Shown here: positions 30,332 to 42,349 of the stretch, one piece after another
How the letters are laid out: each line of letters begins with the position of its first letter
How positions within the stretch are numbered: the first letter of the stretch is position 1
Source: Diplonema japonicum
Lineage: Eukaryota > Euglenozoa > Diplonemea > Diplonemida > Diplonemidae
Direction of reading: 5' to 3'
DNA: 64,000 nt
Assembly: GCA_964019335.1 (NCBI GenBank)
Contig: OZ025700.1
Location: forward strand, 186,001-250,000
Translations under genes and position numbers: made by a program
The notes under the pieces: model-generated
What the model was told of the DNA's origin: nothing
The model's database searches: none
Seen by the model: only the letters and a program-made list of their open reading frames with translations

Positions 30332-33300
30332 TCAAAGCAATGTATGCGTAATGGCTGTGTACGCGGACGAGGTCAGCGCGGCAGCCACAGCAACACGGTA
30401 GATATCGGTGAGTATATCCAATCGTGGGGGGGTAAAGGACATAAGCCGGGAACCAGGCCGTGGTGGCCGAGTGCTTTGCTTGCTTGGCGAAGTCCGAGAG
30501 TCAGGAGTTCTTGTACGCACAGAAGAAGGGCTAAGGCTAGGCGCAGTCAGGTTCAAAGTCATGAAGTCCCCTGGGTCCCCCATTTCGCTCTCCGGCTCTG
30601 CACACGTATGCTCCACCTCAAACACCTCACTGAGGAACCCGTGATCGAGCAAATCTTCAGCAGACGGCCGCTCCCTCGGATTGAACTTGAAACAGCTTTT
30701 CATAAACCCCGAACAAGACGGAGGCAGCCCTTCCGGGATAGGCGGTATCTCCTTTGCAGAAGCTATCCACATCGCCAGCGCCATATGATTCGTCTCACCC
30801 TTTAATTTTTCTTTTTTTTAAATTTTATATCCCCCCTCCCCCCAAATACCTTTTCCATCATCCGTTGTACCCAAGGCAGGGCACCGGTCAACATTTCAAT
30901 CATGGTACATCCCAATGCCCACATGTCGCTGCTGTATGAGTACAGACCTTCTTTTATAACCTTTTTTTTTTTATGAAAAAAAAAAAAAAAAAAAAAAAAA
31001 AAAGCATACCTCGGGTGCAAAGAAAAGCACCGTTCCTTTCAGTCCCGATTTTGCCATGCTTGACGGTTCGACTAGGAATTTTGACGCGCCGAAGTCCCCC
31101 AGTTTGACACCACCCCTGTCGTCGCAGAAGATGTTGTCGCCTTTGATGTCTCTGTGGATTATGTTGTTCGAGTGGAGATAGCTAAGCCCCGCGAGGATTT
31201 GCCGGGTGAAGCCTTGAACAATGGTGGTCTCAAGACCACGGTTTGTCCCCCCATAGGTGCGTGCCATAGCAGCTACGGAACCTCCCGCCATGTACTCCAT
31301 GATTATGTAGACGTAGTCGGGGCCGCGGTACGTCCCTTGTAGCTTAACGATGTTTGGGTGGTCGAGCTGCTTCAACATTTCAATTTCCGACTGCATTTGA
31401 ACAGCGGTTCTCGCGTCTTGATCGTTCACAAATATTTTCTTCACGGCGTAGGTCCTACCGCTTTGATCCAAAGCTGCGTACACTGTTCCGTAGGTGCCCC
31501 TTCCCAACAGCTTGCCCCGCGTCCATTTTAAGTCGCTTATGTTTTCGTCGTCGAGGGCTACTTCTTTTTGAGGTTTTGGTTCCATCTTTTCCATCTTCCC
31601 GGCTGAGGAAGGTGGTGTTCTTGAACCGGTTTCAATTGGATTTTCCGTAACAATGATTTTCCTTGTAGTGCCCGGGTGGCCCTCGTAGTGTTTGATGAAG
31701 GATTCGAAGTGCGCTTCGGACATCAGCAACAACTCGTCCCCGTCATCGTCGACCCATTTGATGGTCACGCCTTGTTTGAAAACGCTTCCTTTGACACGGG
31801 GAAGCAGGGTTTCGGTGTGTTTTGCCAGTGTGTCTAAGAACACTTCCCAACCGTCTTCTGTGTGAAACACGACGAGCACGGTTTCTCCGTTTGCAGACAC
31901 TTTTAAACGAATGTCATATGAAGGCATGGATTTCTTTGGAGAAGGTGTCCGCAGCCCCACTGCCAGCGACCCCGATCCCCCGCTTGACGTTGTCGTTGCA
32001 GTTGCTGTTGAGTAGTTCAAAGACAAATCGTCCGACGGGAGCTCCCGTATCGTGATGGTGGGTTCCTCAACAGGTACGACTGTTTTCCCGTTCGGAGCAT
32101 CTGCTGGCGACAACAACTGTGCTTGCATGATGCCCCCCGCGTGGTGGATTAACGGAGACAGTGTCTCTGCAGCTTGCGAAAGCCCGGCCAACGCGTGGGT
32201 TCGTATTTTCTGCGCAGAAAGACCACCGAAATGCTTCAATTTGGCAGACAATTCACCAGACAGACACCCTGGTGATCCCAAGAACACATCAGGCGGTTTT
32301 GTAATATCCGGTGGGCTTTCCAATGCTGAAAAACACACTATTATGGAGCCCACTATTGCGGACGACACTACCGCTGTTCGCCTCAAGGCGTCACCATCGA
32401 TGAAGATGAACTTCGTTGCTGGGAAGCAGTCTTTGAGTTTGGCAGCCGCGGAGTCCATGCCAGCGACACCGCCCCACACTGCCACAGTGCCTTGGTGAAA
32501 ACATGTGGAATGGTATCCAAGTGCAGCGCCTGGTGCTTTCATGAGAACCACGCTGTCGCAAGTGTCGAGGCGGAGTTCTATGACCATGTTGCCTTCTTCA
32601 GAAGGAGCCAGGTTGATGTTGTCATGCCCGCCGATGACAAGCAGTGTTGTTCTGTTCAGCATTGTTAAGGAATGCGTCATCCGTCTCGGGATGCCGTGGA
32701 TCAAAACCCGCCGCCACGCGAACGAAAGCGTTTTAAGTTCCGACCCAGAGGACGCCTCGAGGATCCATAAATCATCGAGAACTTCCTCAGACGGGCCCAT
32801 ACCACCATATACAGCAATGCCCTTATGAGGAAGGGAAGTAGAGGCGTGCGATATCCGTGGAGGTGGCTCCATACTCCCAATGTGGTAATCAACATGAAGA
32901 CAGGTGGAGACGTCAAAGAACTCCGTGCAGGAAATGCAATACAATCCAGAGTCGCGTAACCTCACATCCTTCGGGGATTGCGAAGGACCCAGACCACCGT
33001 ACACCACAATGAGCGATCGGCTGTCGATAGACACGGTGTTGGAGGTATGCTGCATTCTTGGGATTGGGTGCCGGTCGTTGGGTTGTGACACAAATTCGTG
33101 TTCGATAGATAAGGAAGGCTCGATTTCGAGTTTCATTACAAGGAACACGCGGAGGATGCCGTTGGCACCTAGGCCCCCTATGAGAGCTATTCGAGAGTCG
33201 TCCATTACCGCGGCGGAATGAGCGCACACGGCAAAGGGGAGTTGTTTGCACCGTGCCTCTTTGGGGTCGTTCAAAGAATGTACTATGATATCCCTTACAA

Positions 33301-33550
33301 GGTATGTCTCGTTGGTGGGGGCAGCTAGTCGGTCGGAGTTGCTTTTGGTTGTGTCGCAGCGGTTGCCTCCCAGAGTCACAAGATACCCTCCTTCTTCGCC
33401 TCCTGTCATCAGCAGCTGCGTCCGGTGCATCACTCGTGGCTTCTTTAACAATATGAACCTTTTCAGCTGCAGTTTTCCCGTCCTTGTGTCCAGTTCTATC
33501 CCGTCCCCATCTTCTGCTGCCACGATTCGTGTTCGTTTCCAGTTTGACAT
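30332..33550 (-). CDS. Kelch-propeller / PB1 / STE11-like protein kinase
   Basis: Three exons (33550-31010, 30960-30850, 30799-30332) give 1039 residues; introns are 49 and 50 bp, phase 0, starting GTATGC and GTATTT. Residues 1 to ~400 contain Kelch-like repeats (VVYGGLGPSQ, AVYGGMGP, VIGGHDN, AVWGGVAG). A PB1 domain spans about 545-627, with the acidic motif WVDDDGDELLL. The kinase domain begins near 673: glycine loop GRGTYGTVY, Lys704 in YAVKK, catalytic HRDIKGDN (Asp801), DFG at 819 and APE at 845-847, where intron 1 falls. It resembles MAP3K (STE11) kinases and looks active. The Ser/Pro-rich tail is about 90 residues. PB1 domains pair kinases with scaffolds, so a MAP-kinase module is probable; Kelch at the N-terminus is unusual. 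Confidence 0.9.
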
Positions 33551-33797
33551 TTTATTTTTTTTTTTTAACTTTTCAAAAAAAAAAAAAAAAAAAAGAAAAA
33601 AGGGCGAGTGCCCTTAAGTGGGGATGCCCCCACTCTGTCATTTTTTTTTGAGTTGTTTTTGTGGTTTTTTAAGAATTACCGGGAAGAAAACGTGGGGGGG
33701 GTGGGGGGTAAATGTATAACAACAAAAAAAGGCCCCCAGAAAAAAAAATAATGGGGGATCGGTCTTTTTTTTTTTTGTGTGTTTTCTATCTTTTTCC
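33551..33797. other. Short homopolymer spacer
   Basis: T runs at 33552-33566 and 33767-33776 and an A run at 33578-33600 flank G-rich sequence. The A-rich leader of the kinase gene is here. No gene. Confidence 0.75.
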
Positions 33798-34501
33798 CTA
33801 TTTGTTTTCTTTTCCCGCGGCCTCGAATGCATCAAAGTGCTTTTGGTACCCTTTTACCTTCTCCATAACTGTGACGTAGGCCGTGATGTTGGGGTAGGCG
33901 TCCAAGAGGCCGAAATTTTGAAGTTGGTCGATCTTTTTTTTTTTTTTCCCCCAATATTTCTTTAGAAAAAGTGTACATACCTCACACACAAATAAGAAAT
34001 CGGCAAGAGTCAAGTCTTCTCCTGCAACGTAGTGCTGCCGGGAAAGGGTGTCTTCGAATCTTTTCAATATTGCGGAGACGTGCTTTCCGCAGGCCTCTAT
34101 TCTGGACGGCTGTTCGGAGGCAGGACAAGCTTTAATAATATCGAAGCATTCTGAGGATTTTTTTTTTCTTTTTTTTTCTTTTTTTGAATACCTGTGGTTA
34201 GCTTCGTGACCAACGAACAGTGCACCCCGAAATATTCTGTTACCCTCGCGCTGCTCACGGCATCGGTCGGCATGGGAAACTTCCCCTCTGCAAGGTATTC
34301 TAAAATAGCGCTACTTTGCGTGATTTTGACGTCCCCGTCAGTTAGCACCGGCACGCACCCAAAGGGGTTCCCCTGCAGGAACTCTTCTTTCGTCGTTTCG
34401 CTCGGTTCAATTTCTTCGACCTCACAGTCCTTCTCAACATATTCCAAAAACCACATGACCGTCCGGCTGGCCTGTGAAGGGTTTCGTATTTCGAGCTTCA
34501 T
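33798..34501 (-). CDS. Glutathione transferase-like protein (204 aa)
   Basis: Exons 34501-34192, 34150-33981 and 33932-33798 join to 204 residues; introns are 41 bp (GTATTC...CCTCAG) and 48 bp (GTATGT...AAAAAAG). The N-terminal thioredoxin-like half has the glutathione-site motif QSSAILEYL and a serine-containing start (NPSQASRTVMWFL), suggesting a theta/delta-like class. The C-terminal half has the GST N-capping box LTLADFLFVCE, then IDQLQNFGLLDAYPNI. GSTs conjugate or transfer glutathione-type thiols. Unlike the next three GST genes it lacks a Met-Gly-Cys start. The 3' splice sites carry A runs directly before AG. Confidence 0.88.
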
Positions 34502-35281
34502 TTTTTTTTTTCTTTTTTTTTTTTTTTATTTTGCTGTCCCTTTTATTGCTTTTGTTTCGTGGGGGGAAAAAGAGAGGAAAAAAAAAAAAAAAAAAAAAAA
34601 AAAACAACTGGAGAAATAAAATAAAAAAAAAAAAAATATATCGACTTTTGTTTCAATTCGCAAAATAAAAAAAAAAAAAAAAAAAAAAAGAACAATAATG
34701 GGTGTGTGTGAAATCCAAACGAAATCCCCCTCCCTTTCCACCTAATTTTGTTTTCCCTTATTCTGTCCCTGAGAGTATTAGAGCAGAGGATTAAAGTATC
34801 CCCACCCACGACTTCGGTGTGGTTATTGTTTTTTATCTCCCTCCTCCCCCAAAGAAAGGGGAGGAAGAACAAAGAATAAAGAAAGTACGCGCTTTCACTA
34901 GTTTGTGCGCGCGAGCGGTATTTTACTTAATAAAATATCTCATCACGCTGGCCATCAACTAGTTTTTTTTTTTAGTCTTGACAATAATATTGTTAAAACA
35001 AAAAAACAGATAAAAAACAGAAATAAAAAAAAAAAGAGAGAAAGGTGCCTGCTCCTCCTGATGTTGCAGAGGGATGGGGGGGGGAAGAAAAGGTACAATT
35101 TTTTTTTCTTTCACCATTTTGCTTTTAGCGGACATTGGGGGGCATGATCTGGAACGGAGCCTTTCTCTAAAAAAACTGGAAGAAAAAAAAAATGCAGAAG
35201 GGGGCGCAAAGACAAAACAAAGAACAAACGTGCCTGTGATAACTTCCCCCCCCCCCCCCCCCCCCCAATTTCTTCCCCCAC
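34502..35281. other. Gene-free homopolymer spacer
   Basis: The 780-bp spacer begins with A-rich leader sequence (sense strand), has A runs around 34578-34604 and 34667-34689, and a 22-base C run near 35247-35266. It includes the 19-bp motif at 34900-34918 shared with 9528-9546. No gene. Confidence 0.7.
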
Positions 35282-36277
35282 TTAAGCAGTCATTCCCATA
35301 GCCTTCATTGTGCCGTAGAATCCTTCAGATGTTTTCTCATATCCATCAATTTTTTTCATCTTGGTTACATAGGAGTCGAGATGCGGGAAAGAATCAAGAA
35401 AACCGAGAACTTGCAGCTGATCAACCTTTTTTATTTTTTTTTTTATTTTTTTTTTTTATTTTATTTTTTTTTTTTTTATCTCCCACACCTCAGGAACCAT
35501 CAAAAAGTCACCTATCGTCAACTCTTCTCCAGCAACGTACGGGTTTTTTTTTAAGATTTCGTCCCAAATTTTGAGCTGTGGCCGCACTCTTTCAAGCGCT
35601 TCCTTTTTAACAGCTTCTCGCTCTTCCGGACGGCTGAACACAACGGGTGAGAAGGCCTGCGTCGTGAACGCGCGAACGTTGGTGTGATGCATAGACAAAT
35701 AATCGTTGACCTTAGCCCTTGTGGCTGGGGAAGAACCCGCAAAGAGGTGGGAGGAGGTAATGGATTCGTCACCCTCATGTGCATAAGTGATGTATTTAAG
35801 AATAGCTGACGACTCTGAGAGATAGTTTTGCCCATCGTGGAGCAACGGGACCTGTGCTACATGGCCCAGCGAGAGATATTTCATTGATTTGTGCTCGCCG
35901 GCCAAAAGATCCACTGTTTGAAGAAAACAGTCCTTTTTAAGGTGGGCCAAGTACCATGCCACGCTCCGGGACGGCTGGCTCATAGGGTGATGGTACAGCA
36001 CCCACCTTCCTGGGACTAAATGTGTCGGGGTGGCCACGGTCGGCGACAGCACGCTTTCGGGGTCGCTTAGTGCCGTAACGCTCGGCTCCATGTAGATAGG
36101 TTCTACCCCATTGTCGCTAGGCTTCCTCGGTGAAGCATCGACCACAGTTACCTTTTTCACCACTGGTTGTTTTTGCTGCTGTTGTTGTTGTTGTTTTTGT
36201 TGTTGCTGCTTAGCTGTCGCGGGAGCTGCTTGTGCAGGTTTCTTCTGCTGCTTCGGTTTGCTGTCTGTGCATCCCAT
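35282..36277 (-). CDS. Lipid-anchored GST-like protein (310 aa)
   Basis: Exons 36277-35489 and 35425-35282 join to 310 residues. The 63-bp intron starts GTGTGG and ends AAAAAAG after a T/A-rich body. The protein starts MGCTDSK, a strong predicted N-myristoylation and palmitoylation signal. A linker rich in Gln (CAA/CAG repeat) and Lys runs to about residue 45, then a low-complexity stretch to about 90. The GST domain starts at VLYHHPMSQPSRSV, with SESSAILKYI as the glutathione-site motif and LTIGDFLMVPE as the N-capping box. The exon junction falls at PE/VDQLQ, the same position as the second junction of the GST at 33798-34501. The protein probably acts at a membrane surface; its substrate is unknown. 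Confidence 0.88.
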
Positions 36278-36472
36278 TCACACCGGCCTCCCTCCCTTTT
36301 GTCTCCTGTAATTGTTTTTTCCTTTTTTCTTTTTTTTTCCTCCCCTCTTTTAAAAAAAAAAAAAAGCTGTAATAAAAAAAAAAATAATAATAAATAAAAG
36401 AAGAAACCCTTTTCACAACAACAAAAAAAGGGCCAAACTGGGGGGGTGGGGTAGAAACACGTGGGGGTGGGA

Positions 36473-36512
<40 letters not shown>

Positions 36513-36640
36513 AAAGAGAGAAAGAGATAAAAGACAAGAAACGGGGAAGGAAGGTGGTAGTGGTGGGGGCGTGCGTGAGTGTGCGTGTTCTAGACAAAAT
36601 ATATAAAATAACGTCGTTTTTTCCCCTTTTGCTCCCTCTT

Positions 36641-36671
<31 letters not shown>

Positions 36672-38742
36672 CCTCCTCCCCGTACAGCAAATAAGTATCC
36701 TGATCAGTCTGCTCAAGCAACTTTCAAGAAGGACCCATGATAAAAATGGGGGCATCAGAAGAAAAAAGGCCAACAATTACCTCTCTTTTCTGTTTTCACT
36801 CCTGGGGGAATAGTTTAAAAAAAAAAAAAAAAAAGGGATATTAGGTTAAAAAATTTCACTATGATAGGGGAGGGAGGGAGGGGTGCTGGTAACAATTCAC
36901 CAAAGAAAATAAAACTTTTTTTCTTTCCCCCAACAGTCTTTGTCTGGCAGGAGACCTACCCAGAGTAGTTCTCTTCTTTCTCTTTTTTTTTTTTTTTTTT
37001 CCCCCTCGCTTCCATAAGTAAAGGACAGGGGGTGGGGATTCCCTTTTTCAAAAGTGTCTGAGGATTCTTCTCTTTTTTTTTTTTTTTTTCCTCCCCATGA
37101 GCACAGAATCATAGAAAAAGACGCGAGAGAAATAAAAAGGAAAACTCTGGAGGAATGGTGGGCAAGTGAATGTGGGGGGGGGGGGGGGGGGAAAGAGAAA
37201 AATCGCAGGATAAAAAAAAAAACAACACATTTACACCTCCAAGCTCGGATGACCCTAAAAGAACGGACCGAGATTAGAGGCATGTACATCAACAAGCAGT
37301 TCACTCCTTTTGAAATTACTTCACGCGTCCATTGCAGCACGGTGAGGCGAAGGCCTATTCTTCCGTGAAACAAAAGCGGCTTTTGTTCCTTATTTTCGAT
37401 GACGTGTCATTTGAAAAACTTAAAAAAAAAAAAAAAAGCTAGTCCGAATAGGGAGGGTCTTTTTTTTTGCCGCAGGGAGTGTTGACATTTTTTTTTTTTC
37501 TTCCCCCAGGACGAGCTCAATGAAAAAATAAATAAATATAAAAAAGTCATTTCTTCTTTTTTTTTTTCTGGCCTTCTTCCGAAGGTGCCCCCCCCCCCTT
37601 TTTTTTTCTATTTCTGTTTTTCGTTCTCTTCTTTCGCTGTGTTAGATCGCAACGGAAACGTAGTAAAAAAAAAAAAAGAAATAAATAAAAAAAAAAAAAA
37701 ATAATACTGTAAAAGGAAAATCACCGGAAGGGAAAATGTCCGCAAGCCCAGATGATTTTCCTTCCGGACTTTCTGTTGCCAAGAGAAAAGGATTTTCAAG
37801 AACCAAAATTCTTCAGTGACCTTCTCTGGAAGGAGACGAACTGCATTCATCACAGGAAGACAACCCCAGCTCCTAGCAGGAAAAATATCCAGGGTACGTC
37901 CCTTGTGTTGCAAAGCCCCCCCCCCCACCGAAAAATGTAGTTTAACGGATTCGAAAATCCCACTGGCCGCCCATGAAACGCTTCGGCTCTGGGATTTGCT
38001 ACGACCTTATTGAACCCGGAAGGAAAATCCCCGGGAGTCCGGTTATTTTTTTTTTTCTTTTTACAGTAAATAAAAAAAGGGAGAAAAAACTTTAAAAAAA
38101 AAATCAGGGGGGAGGGGGTATACAAACTCTCGGATGAGTAGGGTACCAGCTTCTTCTTTTTTTTTTTCCCAAGATTTTTTTTTCTTTTGCAAGACAATTT
38201 GCGGTAGTCGGGGGGGGAACAGGGAAAAAAAATGGGGGGGAAAGCACACACTACAAGAGGGGACGCGTGAAGCCTCAAGTAGAAAGAGAGAAAGTAAAAA
38301 GAAATCAACGCCAAAGGTGGGAAGAAAAACTAAGAGGGGGGGGAAATATTTCCCGCCCGCCCCTCCCCTTTCTTTTTTTTTTTTAAAGGAGGAATTGGCA
38401 GACATCCTCGGACCCTTCCTTCTTTGCATTTCTTTTTTTTTTCCCCCACTCTCCTTTTCTGTCCAACCTCCTCCTTTCTTCCTTTTATTTTTTTAAGGGG
38501 GGGGATGGGGCGTCGTTTATTTTTCATATTCCGCTCCCTCTTCCCCCCCCCCCCCCACCTTTGTTTTTTCCTCTCCTCTCCTCGTTTCCATATTACAAAA
38601 AAAAAAAAAAAAAAACCATTTAGAAACATTCTGGTGGCATATTTAAAAAAAAAAAAAAAAAAAAAAATCATTTATTTCCAAGTGGGTGGTAAGGGGAAAG
38701 GGGAAAGGGAAGTGGGGAAGAAAAAAGAAAAAAAAAAAAAAA
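36278..38742. other. Large gene-free spacer
   Basis: This 2.5-kb spacer is the longest without a recognised gene. It has A/T runs (36476-36511, 36641-36671, 38646-38667), G and C runs (37177-37192, 37585-37597, 38541-38553), and two non-repetitive blocks at 37240-37400 and 37730-38040. The second block contains three copies of a CCGGAAGGAAAAT-like motif. Apparent frames are broken by homopolymers. I cannot support a gene, but a small degraded element is possible. Confidence 0.55.
37724..38028. repeat. Inverted/direct repeat cluster, possible small mobile element
   Basis: The motif CCGGAAGG(G)AAAAT occurs at 37724-37737 and 38016-38028, with its reverse complement at 37755-37767. The block 37755-38028 therefore has 13-bp inverted ends around about 250 bp. 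No matching target-site duplication is clear. It could be a MITE-like element or a chance cluster. Confidence 0.35.
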
Positions 38743-40442
38743 TCACTCCTTGGAGCTTTTGAACTGCTCAATAATCTTAGCAGCCGTTTCATAATTTTCC
38801 TTGTACTCAGGGTACTGCTCGCGAAGCCTCTCCAAGTAGGCTGTGATCTTAGGTTGGGATTCGAGCAGTCCAAAGCATTGGAGCTGGTCTACCTCAGGGA
38901 CAAAGAGAAAATCTGCAAGGGTAAGCTTGTCTCCAATAATGAAGTCCTGCGTTCCCAGTCGCGCGTTGAAAGATTCAAGGTCACCGGTAATCTTTTCCAA
39001 GCCTTCTTTCAGACGAGCCTCGAGGTCATCTTTACTCTTTGCCTCGAACAGAGCAGGCCTAACGACGGCAGTGGTGAATTTTCTAACAGCAGACAAATGC
39101 CTCCCAACGTACTCGTCCATCTTGATGGCCTCCTTGCCGTCTAATTTGAATTCCGCGTCGTCCTTTGAAATGTACTGCAGAATAGCATAGCTCTCCGACA
39201 GGTTGAAGTCACCCTCCTCATAAGCCGGGACTAGACCGGCAGGATGCTTCGCAAGATATTCCGGTTTTTTATGCTCGCCAGAAAGGACATCCACCGAGGT
39301 AATCTCAATGTCCTTCTTCATGTGGTTGATGTACCATTGCACAGACCTGGCTGGCTGGGACAATGGGTGGCCTCTTAGAACTGGTTTGTCAGAGGTTGGA
39401 GGTGATTCTTCCACTGGTTCTTCTTGTTCTTTTTTTTCTGTTTCTTCCGGTTTTGTTGCCGATGCTGCTGCTGCTGCTTCAGCTGCTTTGAATGATTTGA
39501 GCTTTTCAAATACGGCCTTCGCGGCTTCAAAGCTTTCCTTGTATGAATCCTGCTCACGAAGCCTTTCAAGGTATTTGCCTATGTTTTCAAAAGGTCCCAA
39601 CAGGTCAAGGAAGTCCAACTGGTCAACCTCTGGCGCGAATAAAAAGTCTGCCAGCGTTATTTTGTCACCGAGGACGAACTGCTGGCCGTTGAGCCTCGAA
39701 TCGAAAGATTCTAGTTCGGGTTTAATGGTTTCAAAGCCTTCTTTGACACCTTGAGCTCCCTCTTCGGCGGTTTTGGCGAAGAGTGCCTTTCGGAAACATT
39801 CTGTTGTGAATTTTCTAACAGCAGACAAATGCCTCCCAACGTACTCGTCCATCTTGATGGCCTCCTTGCCGTCTAATTTGAATTCCGCGTCGTCCTTTGA
39901 AATGTACTGCAGAATAGCATAGCTCTCCGACAGGTTGAAGTCACCCTCCTCATAAGCCGGGATCTGACCGGCAGGATGCTTCGCAAGATATTCCGGTTTT
40001 TTATGCTCGCCAGAAAGGACATCCACCGTGGTAATCTCAATGTCCTTCTTCGTGTAGTTGATGTACCATTGCACAGACCTGCATGGCTGGGACAATGGGT
40101 GGCCTCTTAGAACGGGTTTGTCAGAGGTTGGAGGTACTACTTCTTCAACTTTGGTTTCGTTTTGAGTTTCTGGTTTTGCGTCTTGAGCCACTACTGGTGC
40201 TGCGGCTGGGGTGGGGGTTGCTTCTTCCTTAGGAGGTGCTGGTTTCTCCGCCTCTTGTTTCACGGGGGACGGTGCGGAATCCTTCTTCGGTGGGTTTTTA
40301 GCTTGAGACGCCCGGCTTTCTCTTCTCTCCTCCTTTGGTTTAGACTCAGCTTTCGCCCTTTTTTTTTTTTTTTTTTTCTTTGTTTTTTTTTTGTTGTGTC
40401 ATACTTATTGGCGCTCGCATCCTTTCCTGCTGCACATCCCAT
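38743..40442 (-). CDS. Lipid-anchored tandem double GST (550 aa)
   Basis: Exon 1 is only 38 bp (40442-40405) and encodes MGCAAGKDASAN plus part of a Lys codon. A 47-bp intron (GTATGA...AAAAG) follows, then exon 2 at 40357-38743. This gives 550 residues with a predicted N-myristoyl/palmitoyl anchor. A Lys/Pro/Glu-rich linker precedes two GST units, each starting KPVLRGHPLSQP, with glutathione-site motif LSESYAILQYI and capping box TLADFLF(A/V)PEVDQL. A second acidic linker joins them. Central parts of the two units are identical over about 140 bp (39083-39225 versus 39824-39966), so the units are recent duplicates or have been homogenised. I reject the in-frame GTG at 40263 as the start because exon 1 supplies the ATG and matches the other MGC proteins. 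Confidence 0.88.
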
Positions 40443-40465
40443 ATTTTTTCTTTAACTATTCCCCT

Positions 40466-40501
<36 letters not shown>

Positions 40502-41432
40502 TCCCTTTATTTTTTTTTGTTGTCCATAAAAAAAAGGGTGTGGGTGGAAGGAAAGACCACGGGAAAAAGAAAAGGAAAAAAAAAAGGATGGGGGCGGAGA
40601 AGGGGGGACGAAAAAAAAAAAAAAAAAAAAAAACAAGTTTTAAAACAAAAAAAGAAAAAAGAAGAGAAAAAAAAAAGAAAAAAAAGGCCTCGGAGATGGA
40701 AACAATAAAGAAAAATAAAAAACTGGGGGGGGGAAAGAAAAGAGAAAAAGGTATCGCTTTTGTGACCTTTTTCTAAAAGCTACGTGTTTTTTGTTTTTGT
40801 TGGTTTTCTTCCTTTTTCCCCCCCAAAAAAAATAGGTTTACTTTAAAAAAAAAAAAAAAAAAGGGAAAAGAAGAGAACAAAAGGGAAAGAATAAGAAGAG
40901 GGGGAAGAGGGCAAAAAGATGGGCAAAAAAAATTCAAAATTGAGCGAATACAACGGATTTTCAAAAAGAAAAATACACTTTTTTTTTTTTTCTCGGTCTT
41001 TCTGCGCTACGTAACACCTTCCCCCTCCCACCCCCCCCCCAAAAAAAGTAAAGTAACAATGAAGACGACACCCGTTTCCCCCCCCTTTTTTTTCTGCTTT
41101 TTTTCTTCCGCGTTTTTTTTTAAAACCTGTATGAACAACAAGGAAGTCCAGTTTAAAAAAAAAAAAAAGGTGGAAAGGAAAGCGAGAAAAAAAAAGGGGG
41201 AGTTTTTTGAAGGTAAAAAAAAAACAAAAAAAAACACACGGTAAAGTTTTTTTTTTGTTCATGGTGCAACAACAGCTCCCCACCCCCCCCCAAAAAAAAT
41301 CGATGTGTGACCTTTATTATTATCTTTCTCTTTTTTATTTTCTCCATTTTTTTTTTCTTTTTTTTTTTTTTTTTACTTCCCAAAAACACATTTCTTTCAT
41401 TTAAAAAAAAAAAGGAATCACTACCCCACACC
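40443..41432. other. Gene-free homopolymer spacer
   Basis: This 990-bp spacer consists almost wholly of alternating A and T runs (40469-40497, 40610-40633, 40845-40861, 41356-41374) with small C and G runs. No gene can be supported. Confidence 0.8.
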
Positions 41433-42313
41433 CTATTCAAAGTTTGCGATCCTCAGGGAAACATAAGCGTAACGCTCCTGGTTTTAATTTTTTTTTTTTT
41501 TTTTTTTTAAATTCCAACCTGCAACGCGCTACTTTCGTTAGCATCTTCAGCAAGGTCGAGACCCTTGGGGACAAGGTGGGTGTACTGGGACTGCAGCTTG
41601 TTCCTATTTTTTTTTTTTTTTTTTTCTTTTTTTTTTCTTTAAATTTTCTCATACCTCATTTCATCGTGGGCCCTCCCAGACCCAGCATGGAATAGCATAC
41701 TCACGTACTTCGAAGGGAGCCCGTACCTAAGAATTGCCTCAACAAAAGCACGCACAGCCTTGATGTGAATCCACGCCGTGTACGCCTCTGAGAAATGTGT
41801 CTTGATCTCTCTGAGGAGAGCATCTTTCTTCTCACTACGCTTCTCCTCAAGCGCCTGAAACTCCGCTTGGGGGGTGCGGGCACGGGTACCCGACTCAGTG
41901 GCAGGCTCGTATTCCCTCACCACTATCTTGTTGTCCCTACACAGGGTACGGAAATGGTTCTCGAGTTGCTGTACAAAAAAAAAAAAAATTCGAAAAAAAA
42001 AAAAAAAAAAAAAAAAACCATACCGAAAACACCATCACCGACATCAAGGTGTAGTCCCCTTGCTTCGACACCACCTCCGAAGTCCCCGGAACAGCCCCGT
42101 TTCCGCACGGGATGGGACCCCTCTCGGGGTGGCCCCTCATCACAGTCGGCGCGAAACGGTACTTCGTGTACTCCTCGGGTTCTAAAAAAATTTTTTTCTT
42201 GAAAAAGAATCTTATAAACATACTCCTGATGTTAATAATATCGGTCGCCGCCTTTCTCTCTTTCGGTGTGTGGAAGTCATTCGACATAACGTGAACCTTG
42301 TGGTGTAGGAAAC

Positions 42314-42349
<36 letters not shown>

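Noticed and set aside
37930-38030. tRNA-like or MITE-like GATTCGAAAATCC sequence
   Set aside because: It has a B-box-like string but no cloverleaf pairing; a similar short string at 59240 is probably chance.
38743-40263. GTG start for the double GST
   Set aside because: The frame continues upstream through a 47-bp intron to an ATG encoding MGC, matching the other GSTs.
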